Source of the DNA: Bacteroidota bacterium
GTDB lineage: Bacteria; Bacteroidota; Ignavibacteria; Ignavibacteriales; Melioribacteraceae
DNA: 64,000 bases
NCBI GenBank assembly: GCA_023397505.1
Contig: JAEWUC010000007.1
Coordinates: 248,001 to 312,000 of the forward strand
Reading direction: 5' to 3'
Positions 61,880 through 64,000 of the stretch are shown piece after piece (within the stretch, counting starts at the first letter, position 1; every line of letters starts with the position of its first letter). The notes below the pieces were generated by a model. It had not been told where the DNA came from. It made no database searches and saw only the letters and a program-made list of their open reading frames with translations. The translations under genes and the position numbers were made by a program.

Positions 61880-62980
61880 TCATCTCATTGTTTTTTTTCT
61901 ATTCTTAACAAAATCTTCGAAAAGATATTCTCCGAGTTTTGTTAGACTGCTGTAGTAAGCTCTTCCTTGGTTTACAATTGTAAAATCTCTTATGAACTGT
62001 TGAAGATATGAGTCGCGGGCAATCATGAATGTTGTAATTGCAATGCCAAGCCGTTTGCATTGAGCTGCACGGTCTAAAGTTTTGTTGATTATTTTTCTAT
62101 CTAAACCAAAACTATTTTTGTAATACTTTGCCCCGATTTTTAGACAAGTGGGTTTACCGTCGGTAATCATAAAAATTTGTTTGTTCTTGTTTTTTCTGCG
62201 CCGCAAAATATCCATTGCCAACTCCAATCCGGCAACTGTATTTGTATGATATGGGCCAACTTGCAAATAAATCAAATCTTTAATTTCGATTGGCCAAGCA
62301 TCGTCTCCAAAAACAATTAAATCGAGGGTATCTTTGTGATACCTTGTTGTTATTAGTTCCGCTAAAGCCATCGCAACTTTTTTGGCAGGAGTAATTCTAT
62401 CTTCGCCGTATAAAATCATTGAATGTGAAATGTCTATCATCAAAACTGTTGATGTGGATGTTTTGTATTCGCGCTCTTCAATTTCGAGATCGTCTTCTGT
62501 AAGTTTGAAATCATTGAAGCCGTGTTGTATTTGAGCATTTCTTAATGAGGATGTCACATCAATATTTTCGTAAAGATCTCCGAATTGAAAACTGCGGCGG
62601 TCGGCGGTTTTTTCGTCGCCTTCGCCTGAAAAAGGAGTGTTGTGGTTGCCGGAACCGGATTTTTTCAACTTTCCAAATATTTCTTCAAGCGATTTTTGGC
62701 GTATTTCCCGCTCGGATTTTGGAGTGATTTTAAAAGTATTTGGTGAAGTCTCATTTTCCTTAATATATCCTTTGTCTTTCAATTCTTGAATAAAATTTCC
62801 GATGCCGTAATCTTTATCAGTGATTTCGTATTTCCGGTCAAGCTGGTTTATAATATCCAATGCCTCGGATACATTTCCCCCTGTAATGTTGAGAAGTTGA
62901 AGAAAAATATTCAGCAACTGCTCAAATAAATTTGAACTTCCGGATGGGGGTACAAAATCTGTAAAACGAAAACCGATCAT
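61880..62980 (-). CDS. VWA-domain protein paired with the AAA ATPase
   Basis: This 366-residue cytoplasmic protein has an N-terminal helical region, a middle acidic stretch (about 120-175) and a C-terminal von Willebrand A domain from about 175. Its MIDAS metal site is MIDISHSMI (DxSxS), followed by a conserved threonine in HTNTVAG and DGKPT. VWA partners of MoxR-like ATPases act as substrate adaptors in complex assembly. The gene lies 31 bases upstream of the AAA gene on the same strand, in the expected order, and is the first gene of a leftward unit. Confidence 0.87.
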   Translation of the reverse strand: MIGFRFTDFVPPSGSSNLFEQLLNIFLQLLNITGGNVSEALDIINQLDRKYEITDKDYGIGNFIQELKDKGYIKENETSPNTFKITPKSEREIRQKSLEEIFGKLKKSGSGNHNTPFSGEGDEKTADRRSFQFGDLYENIDVTSSLRNAQIQHGFNDFKLTEDDLEIEEREYKTSTSTVLMIDISHSMILYGEDRITPAKKVAMALAELITTRYHKDTLDLIVFGDDAWPIEIKDLIYLQVGPYHTNTVAGLELAMDILRRRKNKNKQIFMITDGKPTCLKIGAKYYKNSFGLDRKIINKTLDRAAQCKRLGIAITTFMIARDSYLQQFIRDFTIVNQGRAYYSSLTKLGEYLFEDFVKNRKKTMR

Positions 62981-63150
62981 AGAATTCCTTTATTTATGAA
63001 ACTGTTTTTTCCGCTTAAAAGTTCTTCTAATGTGAATGCGTTTTAGTAAGTAAGTTCAAAATAGTTTCTAAAAATTGATTAAATTATCGGCGTATGTTTT
63101 GCTTATTTAATACTAATTAAGAACACATTAATTAATAAATAGATTCCGTA

Positions 63151-64000
63151 TTGGATTTATCCAAACAATACATAATACAGTGCATTATTGCTGCTTCAAA
63201 TAATCTTCGCCTAAGTTCGGAGAAAATTGAAGTTGTAGCCATACTTCGTGAGCGGGTTAGTAAAGCTGAAAACCTTTCTGAAGAATTAAAGACATTTAAA
63301 AAAATAACCGAGCTTTCAAAATTCGGTGTGCGGCTCGGCGAACTGCTTTCATTTATTGAAAACGGTAAAATAGATTTCGCAAAACTTTCGGATATATTTA
63401 AAGATCAAAGCTACAGTTTGGTTAAAGAATTGAACTACGTTCTCGATATTGTTACGCCGCAAATGATGAGGGAGTTGTTTCAAAAAATTACAAATGAATC
63501 AATTAATGTCGATCTCACAAGCCGCTCTGTAAACGACGAAACTGAAGAAAAAATAATTGAAGTAGTTTCAAAGGAAATTAAAATTCCCAAGAGATCCTCG
63601 GCGGAAGAATTAAAGGAAGAACTTATTCTCGGCGATCTCAATAAAGAAGAGAATTTTAGTTTTGAACAGTATGAGTCGCGCGTTCTGCGCCCTGTAAAAG
63701 ATTTGGACGCTTTCCTAAACCGTGTTTTGAAGTTTGATTACACAGAATCTGAAATGAATACTAAAATTCGATTGATGAAAGAGAATGCCGAGTTATCTCA
63801 AAAAGTTGGATTCGAAGTTCTATCAAACATGCACAGAATATTTGCCGCGGGGCTCGATCTAATTAATCAAAAAAAAATTGCACCGAGTACAAATGTAATC
63901 GATTCATTAAGGGCGAGTTTAATAGTAATTGTTGCCGTTGTACGCGGTAAAGAAGTAGATATCACAAATTATTTAAATAAAGCGGAAGAGTTCGGTAAAA
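63151..64000 (+). CDS. Helical protein of unknown function, 3' end outside window
   Basis: A frame of at least 283 codons runs open to the window end. The start is taken as TTG at 63151, since an in-frame stop lies at 63136 and only ATA, GAT, TCC and GTA codons lie between. No good ribosome site precedes it, so the start is uncertain. The protein is hydrophilic and helix-rich (ILRERVSKAENLSEELKTFK and LSNMHRIFAAGLDLINQK), with a mildly hydrophobic helix near 260 (LRASLIVIVAVV). I do not recognise a family. It is divergent from the VWA gene, whose start is 170 bases away. Confidence 0.6.
   Translation, partial: MDLSKQYIIQCIIAASNNLRLSSEKIEVVAILRERVSKAENLSEELKTFKKITELSKFGVRLGELLSFIENGKIDFAKLSDIFKDQSYSLVKELNYVLDIVTPQMMRELFQKITNESINVDLTSRSVNDETEEKIIEVVSKEIKIPKRSSAEELKEELILGDLNKEENFSFEQYESRVLRPVKDLDAFLNRVLKFDYTESEMNTKIRLMKENAELSQKVGFEVLSNMHRIFAAGLDLINQKKIAPSTNVIDSLRASLIVIVAVVRGKEVDITNYLNKAEEFGK

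Overview
The window looks like a chromosome segment from the Bacteroidota/Chlorobi (FCB) lineage, most likely an Ignavibacteria-type bacterium close to Melioribacter. Three secreted proteins end in a type IX-like sorting domain with the motif NYPNPFNP. Respiration uses alternative complex III, FecR/ECF regulation is of Bacteroidota style, and the locus is rich in cellulases. This is a judgement from protein style, not from a marker gene. No rRNA, tRNA, CRISPR array, integrase or intact insertion sequence was seen.

Region 1 (1-12345): one tight rightward operon for aerobic electron transport. It encodes alternative complex III (actB partial at the window edge, actC, a fused actD-actE, actF), a membrane-anchored cytochrome c, a Sco copper chaperone, an A2-type (YSHP) haem-copper oxidase in the order I-III-IV-II, haem O synthase, and a polytopic membrane protein with a C-terminal cytochrome c domain. 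Region 2 (12346-13832): a secreted beta-propeller protein with a sorting tail, preceded by a short dispersed repeat.

Region 3 (13845-27178): a visibly A/T-rich block. A peptide-type ABC importer is split. Its two ATPases face left, while its binding protein and two permeases face right about 8 kb away. Between them are a kinase-like/NTPase/TPR protein whose catalytic loop is degenerate, a GAF histidine kinase, a lipoprotein and a TPR protein. I infer a signalling cassette tied to the importer.

Region 4 (27364-51410): a beta-glucan/mannan locus with GH8, GH9, two GH5, GH26, an exported AGE-family epimerase, a TonB-dependent receptor without SusD, and a secreted beta-helix protein. Control is by an ECF sigma factor and two FecR anti-sigma factors. 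Each FecR is followed by a TonB C-terminal-domain protein, and one of these also carries an STN domain. A CcrA-like subclass B1 metallo-beta-lactamase, a second MBL-fold enzyme, a tandem GNAT protein and a cysteine-rich DUF3795-like protein lie in the same locus.

Region 5 (51502-64000): housekeeping and transport genes (prmC, dtd, a metalloenzyme of the alkaline phosphatase superfamily, comEC, murB, a POT transporter, an ArsB/NhaD-type transporter), then leftward ybjQ-like, MoxR-like AAA and VWA genes, and a truncated unknown gene at the right edge. The most interesting leads are the STN-TonB hybrid with its duplicated FecR module, the probable pseudokinase cassette inside the split ABC importer, and the B1 metallo-beta-lactamase among the cellulases.
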